Shown here one piece after another: positions 1 through 6,291 of a stretch of DNA of 36,490 nucleotides; position 1 is the first letter of the stretch, and every line of letters starts with the position of its first letter. The translations under genes were made by a program, and so were the position numbers. A model generated the notes under the pieces. That model ran no database searches, had not been told where the DNA came from, and worked only from the letters and a program-made list of their open reading frames with translations. The DNA lies in IMG/VR virus record IMGVR_UViG_3300043431_000089, positions 1 to 36,490 of that record; one strand, given 5' to 3'. The stretch is from a virus.

Positions 1-3
1 TAG

Positions 4-897
4 TTACTTCTTAAGTGTTTTCTTCTTTTCTGCAATCGCTGTTTTTATTTCTTGGTCAGCATCGGGATAAGAGCCTTCAATCATTTCAAGGTCTGCAATT
101 GTTGCTGCCTCGTCAACAAATCTAAGGACGCGGTTTTTTTCTTCGTTTGTTTTTATGGGTTCGTTTTTACCTGCTTCAAAAATTTCCTTTGCCGTTGCTT
201 CCCCGTTTTTAATTGCTGATCTAAATCCAGTTAGCGTTTGAAGTTTATCAAGATCAACGTCTTCAATCTTTTTAATCTCAAGAACCGCACAAATCTGAGC
301 GTCCTTTACTCCAATGCCGCGAAAATATTCAATTGCCTTGTCCCTTCTTTTCACGAGTGTTTCAGCACTACCACGAGCAACTTCTTTTGCAGATTCATAT
401 ACTTCATCCGAAAGAGCCGAAGGAATCACTTTAAAAACAGCATTGCGAAAAGCAATAGCACACGCAGCGTTTCCGGTAACCACTTGCATGTCTTCTGAAA
501 ATGTTTTGCCATTCTTATCTGTTATGCGCCTTTTAACTTCAACAGTAACACAGTTGTTTGTTTCAAGGTCGTGGCAAATTCCTTGCGCTGTTACTGTTTT
601 CCCGTCATTAGCAATAACACGTGCGCCTGAACGAATATTACCGTATGCAGCGCATATTATTTCGGCAAGCCTAACGCTTTTACCCTCAAGTGCTTTCCCT
701 GCACGCGGCATTGAATAAGAACATGATGCGGCGATATCCTCGTTAAATGTTGCCATGCTCATAGCGCGATCAATAAACATTTTTAAAGAGCGCGGAAATG
801 CTTTGGCTGTTGATATTTGCACATCAATTTCGGCCTTTGTGATTAAAGAAAGTGCGTCTGGTTGCTGTAAAATAATTTCTGTGTTTGTGTTTTCCAT
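4..897 (-). CDS. Probable single-strand DNA annealing protein (recombinase)
   Basis: A protein of 297 residues. The central part carries a conserved-looking patch (PRAGKALEGKSVRLAEI, then YGNIRSGARV) that I know from phage proteins annotated as recombinase or Sak3/RecT-like annealing proteins. The C-terminal third (GIGVKDAQICAVLEI, then LTGFRSAIKNGEAT) resembles the tail found on many phage annealing proteins. Such proteins pair complementary single strands during phage recombination and replication. The family assignment is from memory and moderate. Context supports it: a PD-(D/E)XK exonuclease lies two genes upstream in the same leftward operon, as in exonuclease/annealing-protein pairs. 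I chose the ATG at 897, 5 bases after the stop of the preceding gene and behind an A-rich stretch. An extension to 936 would overlap that gene by 34 bases and adds only a basic, unconvincing segment. Confidence 0.66.
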   Translation of the reverse strand: MENTNTEIILQQPDALSLITKAEIDVQISTAKAFPRSLKMFIDRAMSMATFNEDIAASCSYSMPRAGKALEGKSVRLAEIICAAYGNIRSGARVIANDGKTVTAQGICHDLETNNCVTVEVKRRITDKNGKTFSEDMQVVTGNAACAIAFRNAVFKVIPSALSDEVYESAKEVARGSAETLVKRRDKAIEYFRGIGVKDAQICAVLEIKKIEDVDLDKLQTLTGFRSAIKNGEATAKEIFEAGKNEPIKTNEEKNRVLRFVDEAATIADLEMIEGSYPDADQEIKTAIAEKKKTLKK

Positions 898-902
898 TTT
901 AT

Positions 903-1949
903 TTATTTTAAACTGTTTATTTCTTGTTTTGCCCAATTTTTAAAAGCCTCGAATTTAACGTGAATATCCAATGCTTTTTTATGACCAGCACCGCCAACTT
1001 CGGGAGTTAACCCAATCATAATATTGTCAACCCATTTAGTTAGTTTCTCTTTATCCGGTGCTAAAGCGGCTTTTTTTATTTCTTCTTCTTCAGTTTGCTG
1101 GCGTTTTATTTCATCTTGTTTCATTTTTTCTTCCGCTTCAACCTTGGCTCTTATTTCCGCTTGCAACTTTTCGTTTGCTTCCTTTTCGGCTTTCAACTTT
1201 GCATCAGCTTCGGCTTTCAATTTGGCTGCTTTAGCTTCCATTGCTTTGCGTTCCGCTTCGGCTTTGGCTCTTTCCTCTGCCAGTTGTTTTTCTTTCGCCT
1301 CTGCTTCTAATTTCAATCTTTCGTTTTCAGCTTTTATTCTTGCTCTTTCTTCGGCTTCCGCTTTTTCTTTTGCAATCATTTCTTCTTCGGCTTTGCGTTC
1401 AGCGTCTTCCTTTTCTTTTTTGGCTGTTTCTAAACCAAGTTTCAAACTCTGAAACATTTGTTCATCCATATTGCCTAAATCAAATCCGTTTTCAAATTGA
1501 AATCCAAGAGGTAAAAGCAAAGCCAATCTTTCAGCTTTAAGTTTCTCTTTTTGTTCTGCTTCCCATCTTTCAGCAAACTTTTCTTTTTCCTCTAATTTTG
1601 TTTCAAGGTTCTTGAAGGTTGCTTCCATCATTTGCCCTGCTTTCAGCCAAAGTTTATCTTCCAAAACAAAATTTGCCATTGCATATTTTACTTCATCCCT
1701 TTTAGCTTTCACGATTTTTTCGGCTTCAAGTCGCATGTTCTTTAAGGTCAACCGACCTTCTTTAGCCATTTTCATTTTACCTGTTTCTTCTGGACTTGTA
1801 ATTACAATACTTTGAATTGTGGCGTCCCATTCGGAGGCTTTATTGAAGAATACGCCAAGCGTTTCTGCAATCTGATTTTGTTTTGTTGCTTCCAGCCCGC
1901 TTGTTTCTACTAATTGAATTAATTCTAATGTTGTTTCCTTTGTCTCCAT
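903..1949 (-). CDS. Coiled-coil phage recombination-associated protein
   Basis: A protein of 348 residues. Residues 1-120 look like an ordered N-terminal domain, with lysine- and glutamate-rich helices and the hydrophobic segment KLWLKAGQMM. Residues 120-290 are a very long charged coiled coil dominated by Ala, Glu and Lys. The last 55 residues (from about LTKWVDNIMIGL) form a short globular end. Proteins of this build, some in the DUF1351 family, commonly sit beside phage annealing proteins and exonucleases, and this one lies between those two genes. A direct role is not known to me; an accessory or scaffolding function in recombination is an inference. The low-complexity coiled coil produces long antisense open frames that should not be taken as genes. 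Confidence 0.7.
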   Translation of the reverse strand: METKETTLELIQLVETSGLEATKQNQIAETLGVFFNKASEWDATIQSIVITSPEETGKMKMAKEGRLTLKNMRLEAEKIVKAKRDEVKYAMANFVLEDKLWLKAGQMMEATFKNLETKLEEKEKFAERWEAEQKEKLKAERLALLLPLGFQFENGFDLGNMDEQMFQSLKLGLETAKKEKEDAERKAEEEMIAKEKAEAEERARIKAENERLKLEAEAKEKQLAEERAKAEAERKAMEAKAAKLKAEADAKLKAEKEANEKLQAEIRAKVEAEEKMKQDEIKRQQTEEEEIKKAALAPDKEKLTKWVDNIMIGLTPEVGGAGHKKALDIHVKFEAFKNWAKQEINSLK

Positions 1950-1953
1950 GATA

Positions 1954-2634
1954 TTATTTATTTTGTTTATAAAGTTCGTTTAAATATTCCCTACATTCTA
2001 ATATACGAATTTTCAACGCTTCAATTTTATCGTTGTCCTGTTTAACATTGAATTTCTTAACCCGTTTTTCTTTTGGTATATCATCAAAAATCATGTTCTT
2101 TTTTAATTCAACTATTGCTATTTGATACGTTGCATCATCTTCTGACATTACGCCCATTTTATAAAAAAGGCTTTTTTCTTCACGCTCAATTAAATGGTCG
2201 GGGCTGTTTACCAAGCAATATGCAATATCTAATTCTGATAATCCGGTAAGCCACATATAACCTAATGCTTGCCATTCGTTTGCTTTTGTTAGTTCGGCAT
2301 TAAAAAACGTGTGTATACTCCAGCTTGATTTAATGTCAATACCGTGCAGAATGTCAGGTGTACCACAAATAAAATCATTTTTAATTGGTGCGCCCTTATA
2401 TTTGATATAAAGTTTTTTATCAACCTCGCTCAATAATGAAATACTTGTTTCTTCAACCAGCGTTCCTTTTTCCATAAACTTGCTGTATATTTCGTTTGAG
2501 CGTTTGTACACTTTTGAAATATAACATTCATGTAAATACTTTTTACACGTTTCGCCAAGCTCGCCTTTTTTACGTCCATCGGTCATGATTAACGATAGCT
2601 GAGAACACCGAAATAGATACGTACTAAAATCCAT
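1954..2634 (-). CDS. RecB/YqaJ-like phage exonuclease
   Basis: A 226-residue nuclease of the PD-(D/E)XK superfamily. Counted from the ATG at 2634, the motifs are a glutamate in KGTLVEE (E61/E62), GTPD with D94, the core D100-I-K102, and the RecB-family QxxxY box at Q122-Y126 (WQALGYMW). The start MDFSTYLFRCSQL with a nearby KGELGETCK is typical of phage lambda-exo/YqaJ-like enzymes, which degrade one strand of double-stranded DNA so that the annealing protein can load on the other. The probable annealing protein is two genes downstream. I prefer the start at 2634, which overlaps the preceding gene by 11 bases. An ATG at 2673 would add 13 residues ahead of the usual domain start and increase the overlap. 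Confidence 0.78.
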   Translation of the reverse strand: MDFSTYLFRCSQLSLIMTDGRKKGELGETCKKYLHECYISKVYKRSNEIYSKFMEKGTLVEETSISLLSEVDKKLYIKYKGAPIKNDFICGTPDILHGIDIKSSWSIHTFFNAELTKANEWQALGYMWLTGLSELDIAYCLVNSPDHLIEREEKSLFYKMGVMSEDDATYQIAIVELKKNMIFDDIPKEKRVKKFNVKQDNDKIEALKIRILECREYLNELYKQNK

Positions 2635-2854
2635 GCTCTGAAAATTTAAACCGTAAATTATTAAGTGTTCCATTGGCCTTGTTTCTCTCTGTGATAAGGG
2701 CGCGAAGCGATTCGTTCGCCTGTTCTATTATTGATTGTGTGTCAATTATTTCCTGTGAAAGTTTGCAAACTTCTTCTTCTTTGTGTTTTATATCACAAAG
2801 CAAATCTTCGCGCAGGCTTTCCCTTTCTTCTGGGTCTAAAATAGTGTTTTGCAT
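2624..2854 (-). CDS. Small coiled-coil protein of unknown function
   Basis: A 76-residue protein, strongly helical and charged (EERESLREDLL, then KHKEEEVCKLSQEI), predicted as one coiled coil. I do not recognise a family. It directly precedes the exonuclease and overlaps its start by 11 bases, so the two are probably translationally coupled. The ATG at 2854 is chosen because a TACATTTG promoter element ends 25 bases upstream; a longer reading from a TTG at 2881 would start right at that element. Confidence 0.6.
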   Translation of the reverse strand: MQNTILDPEERESLREDLLCDIKHKEEEVCKLSQEIIDTQSIIEQANESLRALITERNKANGTLNNLRFKFSEHGF

Positions 2855-2878
2855 GTCTGACAGTTTCAATTTAATAAT

Positions 2879-2886
2879 CAAATGTA
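2879..2886 (-). promoter_or_regulatory. Candidate Bacteroidota -7 element
   Basis: On the minus strand this reads TACATTTG, an exact match to the Bacteroidota -7 consensus TAnnTTTG. It lies 25 bases before the ATG of the small coiled-coil gene. I see no TTG at the usual 19-21 base distance upstream, so it is only half supported. It could provide a second, internal start for the coiled-coil, exonuclease and annealing-protein genes. Confidence 0.35.
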
Positions 2887-2895
2887 CAACTAATT

Positions 2896-3030
2896 TTAAT
2901 ACGTGCTATTAATTTTACAATCTTTTTTTTCAGGTATTCGGACTTTTGTTTCCCAAAGTGCTATTAATAAGACAAGTATGCCAATCCAGCATACCAACCG
3001 ATACCACCACCAATTAGTCTTTTTTCTCAT
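2896..3030 (-). CDS. Small single-pass membrane protein
   Basis: A 44-residue open frame starting MRKKTNWWWYR, followed by a hydrophobic helix (about residues 12-26, VCWIGILVLLIALWE) and a basic C-terminal tail. The positive N-terminus and single helix fit an inner-membrane protein. It overlaps the 3' end of the helix-turn-helix gene by 17 bases, in keeping with the tight packing of this leftward operon. No family is recognised. Such small membrane peptides are common among phage early genes, where some act in exclusion or inhibit host functions, but nothing here shows a role. Confidence 0.5.
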   Translation of the reverse strand: MRKKTNWWWYRLVCWIGILVLLIALWETKVRIPEKKDCKINSTY

Positions 3031-3250
3031 GTTTCTCGAAATAGGATTCAATAGCCATTATTTGTTTTGCTGTGGCACGTTTCTCCCTGAATATCGTTTG
3101 GATTGCGCTATAACTTAAATCGGTGTGTTTAGATAGCTTCTTTTTATCCCCGTGTTCAAGTGCCAGTTTCCACCGCCTAAGTACTGCCGGAAATATTCCT
3201 ATTCGTTTATCACGATAACGCATTGAGTATTTTTTTCTTTCTGCTTTCAT
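3014..3250 (-). CDS. Small helix-turn-helix DNA-binding protein
   Basis: A 78-residue basic protein. The N-terminal half is rich in Arg and Lys (YRDKRIGIFPAVLRRWK). The segment KKLSKHTDLSYSAIQTIFREKR looks like a helix-turn-helix, with a first helix, the turn LSYS and a recognition helix AIQTIFREKR. It resembles small phage Cro-like or regulator proteins, though it is short and the assignment is moderate. Its ATG overlaps the stop of the preceding gene by one base (TAATG). It could bind the palindromes in the divergence region at 5867-5912; that is an inference. Confidence 0.6.
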   Translation of the reverse strand: MKAERKKYSMRYRDKRIGIFPAVLRRWKLALEHGDKKKLSKHTDLSYSAIQTIFREKRATAKQIMAIESYFEKHEKKD

Positions 3251-3477
3251 TAGCTTAATTTTTTAGCTTGGTTAATTTGTCGGTTTGCAAGTATTAATGT
3301 GTACGCGTATTGCCTTGGTCGCATGGTTTGTTTATTACGTTCTTTCCAAATCTCGTATGCTTTAAGATAGCCGTGTTCGCGTGGCATGTTGCGATACGTA
3401 ACCACCTTCTTTTCAAGATTGAACTCGTTGCAAATAGCGTTGAGTTCTGGTAGTATTTTGCTTATTGGTTGGTTCAT
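3250..3477 (-). CDS. Small basic protein of unknown function
   Basis: A 75-residue protein beginning MNQPISKILPEL, mixed helical and basic toward the C-terminus (RPRQYAYTLILANRQINQAKK). I do not recognise a family. The ATG at 3477 is preferred: it lies 2 bases after the stop of a tiny membrane-peptide frame and is preceded by A/T-rich sequence. A longer reading to 3531 would begin with a hydrophobic stretch that is really the shadow of that peptide. It is coupled to the helix-turn-helix gene by a one-base overlap. Confidence 0.6.
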   Translation of the reverse strand: MNQPISKILPELNAICNEFNLEKKVVTYRNMPREHGYLKAYEIWKERNKQTMRPRQYAYTLILANRQINQAKKLS

Positions 3478-3479
3478 AG

Positions 3480-3563
3480 TTAGTAGTAAATACAAAGTAA
3501 ATAAAACACCGCGAACAGAAAGACCGAACACAGTAAGTTATATTTCAATCGTTGGTTATCCAT
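3480..3563 (-). CDS. Possible 27-residue membrane peptide
   Basis: A tiny frame beginning MDNQRLKYN followed by a hydrophobic segment (LLCSVFLFAVFYLLCIYY) that fills the rest. The ATG is preceded by an A/T-rich AAACAAATAA stretch typical of starts in this genome, and the stop lies 2 bases before the next gene. It is far too short for homology to be judged. The hydrophobic run and the close fit between its neighbours are the only support. Confidence 0.35.
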   Translation of the reverse strand: MDNQRLKYNLLCSVFLFAVFYLLCIYY

Positions 3564-3648
3564 TTATTTGTTTAAAAATGCCGTCTTTCCGTGCTGTCCC
3601 GATTTTAACATGCTTCTGGTTATTGGTTAACCGCGTTCGCCTTATCAT
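3556..3648 (-). CDS. Possible 30-residue basic peptide
   Basis: A tiny frame starting MIRRTRLTNNQKHVKIG, with nine or so basic residues and no cysteine. It overlaps the start of the 27-residue membrane peptide by 8 bases. It fills what would otherwise be an empty stretch in a tightly packed operon. No family is recognised, and chance cannot be excluded at this length. Confidence 0.28.
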   Translation of the reverse strand: MIRRTRLTNNQKHVKIGTARKDGIFKQING

Positions 3649-3719
3649 GTTTTAAGTCTTTTCACCGTCACTATTAATCTTGAAAAGCAATTTTAATGAT
3701 TAATCCGGTTCGCTTTCTA

Positions 3720-3944
3720 TTACCCATTTATTTGTAAGTCAAAATTATTCGAAACCATTTGATTCGTTGCTTTATCCAGTTGGTTAATCGCATCGGAAAT
3801 ATCAATCCCGTTATAACCATACTTTCCGGTTTGCACCCAGTAGTCTGGAATGGGCTGGTTTTCATAATCACCGCGTTGACCTTTTTCAAGCCTTACCTCT
3901 GCCTCGATTTCGAGGTTGTCAAATAATACTATTCTTATTTCCAT
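3720..3944 (-). CDS. Small protein of unknown function
   Basis: A 74-residue, mildly acidic protein starting MEIRIVLFDNLEIEAEVRL, with a short beta-rich N-terminus and a helical C-terminus (DAINQLDKATNQMVSNN). I know similar short proteins from phages and prophages of Bacteroidota, without a function. It stands alone between a 45-base gap upstream and a 71-base gap downstream. Confidence 0.62.
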   Translation of the reverse strand: MEIRIVLFDNLEIEAEVRLEKGQRGDYENQPIPDYWVQTGKYGYNGIDISDAINQLDKATNQMVSNNFDLQING

Positions 3945-3989
3945 GTTGTTGAGTATATCCCCATGTTAGCAGAAATGCCAAGATACACC

Positions 3990-4193
3990 CTAACCCTTTG
4001 GCAACTTTTTAAGAAACTCAATTTCTTCTTTAATGTCCATCATAGAATTGTATTCTAATTCGACCTTTAAAGAGTTGATGATTTTTCCTGCGGTGTTGGC
4101 TAATTCTTTTCCAACATTTAAACCCATTTTACCTGCCTTCATTTTAGTGTAATTATCACTAAGGCTTGTTCTTAATTCTGTGATGTTTTGCAT
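3990..4193 (-). CDS. Conserved small phage protein of unknown function
   Basis: A 67-residue helical protein. The motif GKELANTAGKIINSLKVELEYN is one I recall as recurring in small proteins of Bacteroidota phages; its function is unknown. Its first 22 bases overlap the end of the zinc-ribbon gene upstream, so the two are likely coupled. Strongly amphipathic helices suggest it may oligomerise; that is an inference. Confidence 0.66.
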   Translation of the reverse strand: MQNITELRTSLSDNYTKMKAGKMGLNVGKELANTAGKIINSLKVELEYNSMMDIKEEIEFLKKLPKG

Positions 4194-4765
4194 AATCTTT
4201 GTGTTTTAATTATTAATCTTTGTGTTTCTATTAATTCAGGATATTGTCTTATAAATTCCGCTTTTTTACCTATTCTTTTTGATAGAGTATAAATAACATA
4301 GCAGTCTTTTAATTCTTCACGCATCTTTTTATCTGTTGCGTTTTGCCATTCTCTTACTTTGTGTTTTGGTTGTGGATTGTCTTTATTATATTGAAGTCTA
4401 TGTTCTTTATTTTTTATATCCCAATCTTTTTTCCATTGTTTTACTTTATCTGAATTTTCTCTTTTGTAAACTTTTCTATATTCAGTAACATATTCTTTAT
4501 TTTTTTCTTCCCATTCCTTTTTTTTAATGGTGCTATAACCTTCGTTTTTATCAAACCATTTTTTACAAACTGAATATCTACATTCTCTGCATTGGCTGTG
4601 ATACCTTTGTTTTTTTGTTCCATCTTTTCTTTTATGTCCAAAAACAATAGGAAAATCATTTATACTTTTCTCAATATTACATTTTGGACAACACTTGAAA
4701 GGCGCCTCTGCTAACACGGTATTGGCAAAATTGCCGTTCTGTTTTTCAATTAAACTTTCGTCCAT
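4172..4765 (-). CDS. Zinc-ribbon, HNH-like or homing-type DNA-binding protein
   Basis: A 197-residue, very basic protein. A zinc site is formed by C26-x2-C29 and C59-x2-C62 (CCPKCN, then QCRECR), followed by a long lysine-rich, aromatic helical region. The C-terminus (ELKDCYVIYTLSKRI, then PELIETQRLIIKTQRL) resembles the end of zinc-finger proteins I know from phages, where they often travel with homing endonucleases. No HNH catalytic core is visible, so I call a DNA-binding protein rather than a nuclease. The first 20 or so residues are encoded within a repeat-like element (4702-4831), so the N-terminus may have been acquired or the true start may lie further in. Confidence 0.55.
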   Translation of the reverse strand: MDESLIEKQNGNFANTVLAEAPFKCCPKCNIEKSINDFPIVFGHKRKDGTKKQRYHSQCRECRYSVCKKWFDKNEGYSTIKKKEWEEKNKEYVTEYRKVYKRENSDKVKQWKKDWDIKNKEHRLQYNKDNPQPKHKVREWQNATDKKMREELKDCYVIYTLSKRIGKKAEFIRQYPELIETQRLIIKTQRLCKTSQN

Positions 4766-4831
4766 AATTTCAACTTTTGTTTTTCAATTTAGCTTTCGGT
4801 TCGGCAACTTCGCCAATACCCATACGTTATT
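4702..4831. repeat. Repeat-like element with inverted and direct repeats
   Basis: Two 19-base arms, 4718-4736 and 4802-4820, are inverted copies matching at 17 of 19 positions (GGTATTGGC[A/G]AA[A/G]TTGCCG). Between them two 19-base direct copies lie at 4742-4760 and 4780-4798, also matching at 17 of 19. Read on the minus strand, the element begins right after the stop of the small membrane gene with AACGTATGGG and ends with GTGTTAGCAGA. A similar TGTTAGCAGA stands at 3965-3974 in the opposite orientation. From memory this resembles interspersed intergenic repeats of Bacteroidota chromosomes; I could not verify this. Confidence 0.5.
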
Positions 4832-4964
4832 CCTCGTCCTCGTAATCAATCACGTCTTTTTGTGAGCGATTGTAACACCACAACCCATAAGCAACGCTTA
4901 TAACCAGTATCAAAAACGTGCCGGTGGCGTACCATATTTCAGGCTGGTAGCTTTTGTTGCTCAT
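4827..4964 (-). CDS. Small single-pass membrane protein
   Basis: A 45-residue frame starting MSNKSYQPEIWYATG, with one hydrophobic helix (about residues 16-30, TFLILVISVAYGLW) and an acidic tail ending DYEDEE. The tail is probably cytoplasmic or periplasmic depending on topology, which the weak charge bias does not settle. An A/T-rich AAACAAATATAAC segment precedes the ATG. No family is recognised. It is one of several small membrane peptides in the leftward operon. Confidence 0.5.
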   Translation of the reverse strand: MSNKSYQPEIWYATGTFLILVISVAYGLWCYNRSQKDVIDYEDEE

Positions 4965-5041
4965 TGTTATATTTGTTTAATTGTTAATAATCCCTCCCTT
5001 ATTTTTTAAAACCTTCGGCAACCCTCATCCGTTAACGTCAT

Positions 5042-5275
5042 TCATAAAGCCTCATTGAATTGCCCCATAATAATGCCGTGAATTTCCGCTATGCGTTCAA
5101 TATTCTTACGAATATTAGTTGTTTCATCCATTACCCTGTACGTGTATTCACCTCGTTGCTTGACGGTGAGCGCGTTGCCCTTCAAATGAATCTTCAATCG
5201 CTTAACACGGTTATTTGATACCGTTAACGTATTAACTGTATAGGCCAGCTTTTCTATTAGTTCGCGTTCGAGCAT
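5042..5275 (-). CDS. Small helical protein of unknown function
   Basis: A 77-residue protein starting MLERELIEKLAYTVN, basic in the middle (NNRVKRLKIHLKG) and helical at the end (IRKNIERIAEIHGIIMGQ). No family is recognised. I chose the ATG at 5275. A TTG at 5281 would add only two residues and overlap the previous stop. The gene starts 2 bases after the stop of the 52-residue gene upstream, so the pair is probably translated together. Confidence 0.6.
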   Translation of the reverse strand: MLERELIEKLAYTVNTLTVSNNRVKRLKIHLKGNALTVKQRGEYTYRVMDETTNIRKNIERIAEIHGIIMGQFNEAL

Positions 5276-5277
5276 AA

Positions 5278-5436
5278 TCAATTAAGTATTATCGTGCGCT
5301 CATACTTACGCATATTTGTGAAATACCCGATAGGGCTAATCCAAAGACATTTTGCCTCGGCTGATTTTCTCGGCATCCTTTTAGAAAGGTGGTGGTCTAC
5401 CGTGACCAAATTAAAAAACGGTTTGTAAGGTTTCAT
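5278..5436 (-). CDS. Small basic protein of unknown function, first gene behind a promoter
   Basis: A 52-residue basic protein starting MKPYKPFFNLVTVDHHL. No family is recognised. The start at 5436 is supported by a full Bacteroidota-type promoter on the same strand at 5458-5487, whose -7 element ends 22 bases before this ATG. A longer reading to 5487 would run through the promoter and is rejected. It is the first of the leftward genes expressed from that promoter. Confidence 0.52.
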   Translation of the reverse strand: MKPYKPFFNLVTVDHHLSKRMPRKSAEAKCLWISPIGYFTNMRKYERTIILN

Positions 5437-5457
5437 GACGGTTTCAATTTGTTTTGA

Positions 5458-5487
5458 CAAACATACAACCAATTTTAATATGCACAA
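5458..5487 (-). promoter_or_regulatory. Bacteroidota-type promoter for the leftward operon
   Basis: On the minus strand: TTG (5487-5485), a 19-base spacer, then TATGTTTG (5465-5458). This matches the Bacteroidota vegetative consensus TTG-N19-21-TAnnTTTG exactly. The predicted transcript starts about 15 bases before the ATG at 5436. It is the best promoter I can find for the small-protein, recombination-gene block to the left. Confidence 0.6.
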
Positions 5488-5540
5488 CCAAATTAGTAAG
5501 ATTTATTTTTAGTAAATATTGCAAAAAGGGTTAAAAACAA

Positions 5541-5837
5541 CTATTTAATACCGTGTTCTTTTTGGTGGCAATCAACGCATAAAACCTGTACATCTATTGG
5601 ATTCTCATCAAAAACGCGCTCATATGTTAAGTGGTGTACATGAAGGGCTGTTTTAAACCCGCTTATCCCACAAACTTCACATTTATGATTACGCTGGGCT
5701 TTTACCCGGTTCTTAAAGCTTTGCCATTTTTTAGATTTCAAATACCTGTGGTATTTTTCCTTGTGGGTTTCTTTTTGAAATAGCTTAGGGGCTTCTTTCT
5801 CGTCTTTAACAGCTACCCTTGATCTTAATAATTTCAT
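5541..5837 (-). CDS. HNH endonuclease
   Basis: A 98-residue HNH nuclease. A basic N-terminal helix region (YLKSKKWQSFKNRVKAQRN) leads to the zinc pair C53-x2-C56, then the HNH core LHVHHLTYERVF with H68/H69, N79, and the second zinc pair C87-x2-C90 with H91. This is the compact type found in many phages, often near the terminase, where it helps DNA packaging. Here it is the leftward gene nearest the divergence region, about 1.2 kb from the terminase on the opposite strand. The ATG at 5837 is chosen; the frame stays open to 5999, but that extension covers the operator-like palindromes and is cysteine-rich nonsense. Confidence 0.8.
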   Translation of the reverse strand: MKLLRSRVAVKDEKEAPKLFQKETHKEKYHRYLKSKKWQSFKNRVKAQRNHKCEVCGISGFKTALHVHHLTYERVFDENPIDVQVLCVDCHQKEHGIK

Positions 5838-5866
5838 TTTAACAAAAAATTTTTTACATACTTCGC

Positions 5867-5878
5867 TTATGCGCATAA
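5867..5878. promoter_or_regulatory. Perfect 12-base palindrome, possible operator
   Basis: TTATGCGCATAA, identical to its own reverse complement, 30 bases upstream of the HNH gene start and 40 bases before the rightward promoter. This is a plausible operator for a dimeric repressor, perhaps the helix-turn-helix protein at 3014-3250. There is no direct evidence of binding. Confidence 0.4.
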
Positions 5879-5892
5879 CACCATTACATCCC

Positions 5893-5912
5893 TGCATGCA
5901 CAAGCACATGCA
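5893..5912. promoter_or_regulatory. Inverted repeat upstream of the rightward promoter, possible operator
   Basis: TGCATG and CATGCA arms separated by 8 bases, ending 5 bases before the TTG of the promoter at 5918. Its position suits a regulator acting on that promoter. It differs in sequence from the palindrome at 5867-5878, though both carry GCAT or ATGC cores. Confidence 0.35.
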
Positions 5913-5917
5913 AAGTG

Positions 5918-5947
5918 TTGTGGATATTTCTTTTCTTATTATATTTG
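5918..5947 (+). promoter_or_regulatory. Bacteroidota-type rightward promoter in the divergence region
   Basis: TTG (5918-5920), a 19-base spacer, then TATATTTG (5940-5947): an exact match to TTG-N19-TAnnTTTG. Transcription would begin near 5954. No good coding frame follows before the terminator at 6255-6290, so it probably drives a non-coding RNA or a long leader of the late genes. Confidence 0.6.
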
Positions 5948-5953
5948 TAATAC

Positions 5954-6291
5954 TACTATGTATTACCTTTTTCTTTAAGAAAAGCTCTTTTCCATTCAAA
6001 GCCCAGTATTTTCCCCCGTCATCCTATGGGGCTATCGAGTGCTATTTGTGACTTAGCATGCAGGTCGGGGGTCGTCAGGTGTCGGACGTTGCTCCCTCTT
6101 TTCTCAATAGTGTCGGCTGAAGTTATCACAGCCTAAATCCAAGCGTAGTCTTTCGTTGACCGTTTTTAGTAACGGCATGGTGAAACAATTTTAATCCCAT
6201 TGAAAATGGTAAACTTTGGAGTGTGTGTAAGTGTGTTGTAATCATGTATTTAAAAAAGAAAACCCCAGTGTATCCTTCTGGGGCTTCTTTC
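5954..6291 (+). ncRNA. Candidate structured non-coding RNA or regulatory leader
   Basis: This fills the only gene-free stretch longer than 300 bases (5838-6410). It starts just after a consensus promoter and ends in a terminator. The middle (about 6010-6180) is visibly richer in G and C than its surroundings. It holds a row of perfect short hairpins: TGCTA/TAGCA (6040-6058), GGCTG/CAGCC (6115-6133), CCGTT/AACGG (6160-6175), CCATT/AATGG (6197-6209), then the terminator stem. The best reading frame is a doubtful 36-residue one near 6027. No tRNA cloverleaf or known riboswitch is apparent. It may be a regulatory RNA, or a leader used to control readthrough into the terminase operon. The ends are inferred. 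Confidence 0.42.
6255..6290. terminator. Rho-independent terminator, probably bidirectional
   Basis: The stem CCCCAG (6263-6268) and CTGGGG (6278-6283) has a 9-base loop, flanked by AAAGAA on one side and TTCTTT on the other, which extends pairing and gives T-rich tails in both directions. It closes the candidate RNA from the promoter at 5918 and separates it from the rightward coding operon. Confidence 0.7.

Noticed and set aside
1024-1452. Long plus-strand frame rich in Ser, Ala and Phe opposite the coiled-coil gene.
   Set aside because: It is the antisense shadow of a Lys/Glu/Ala-rich coiled coil, with low-complexity sequence and no place in the leftward operon.
5838-5999. N-terminal extension of the HNH frame.
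   Set aside because: It covers the palindromes and promoter elements and has a cysteine- and methionine-rich composition unlike a phage HNH protein; the ATG at 5837 is sufficient.
5954-6254. Possible tRNA, tmRNA or 6S-like RNA.
   Set aside because: The hairpins do not form a cloverleaf, there is no CCA or TΨC-like loop, and no extended 6S-type duplex; only an unclassified structured RNA is supported.
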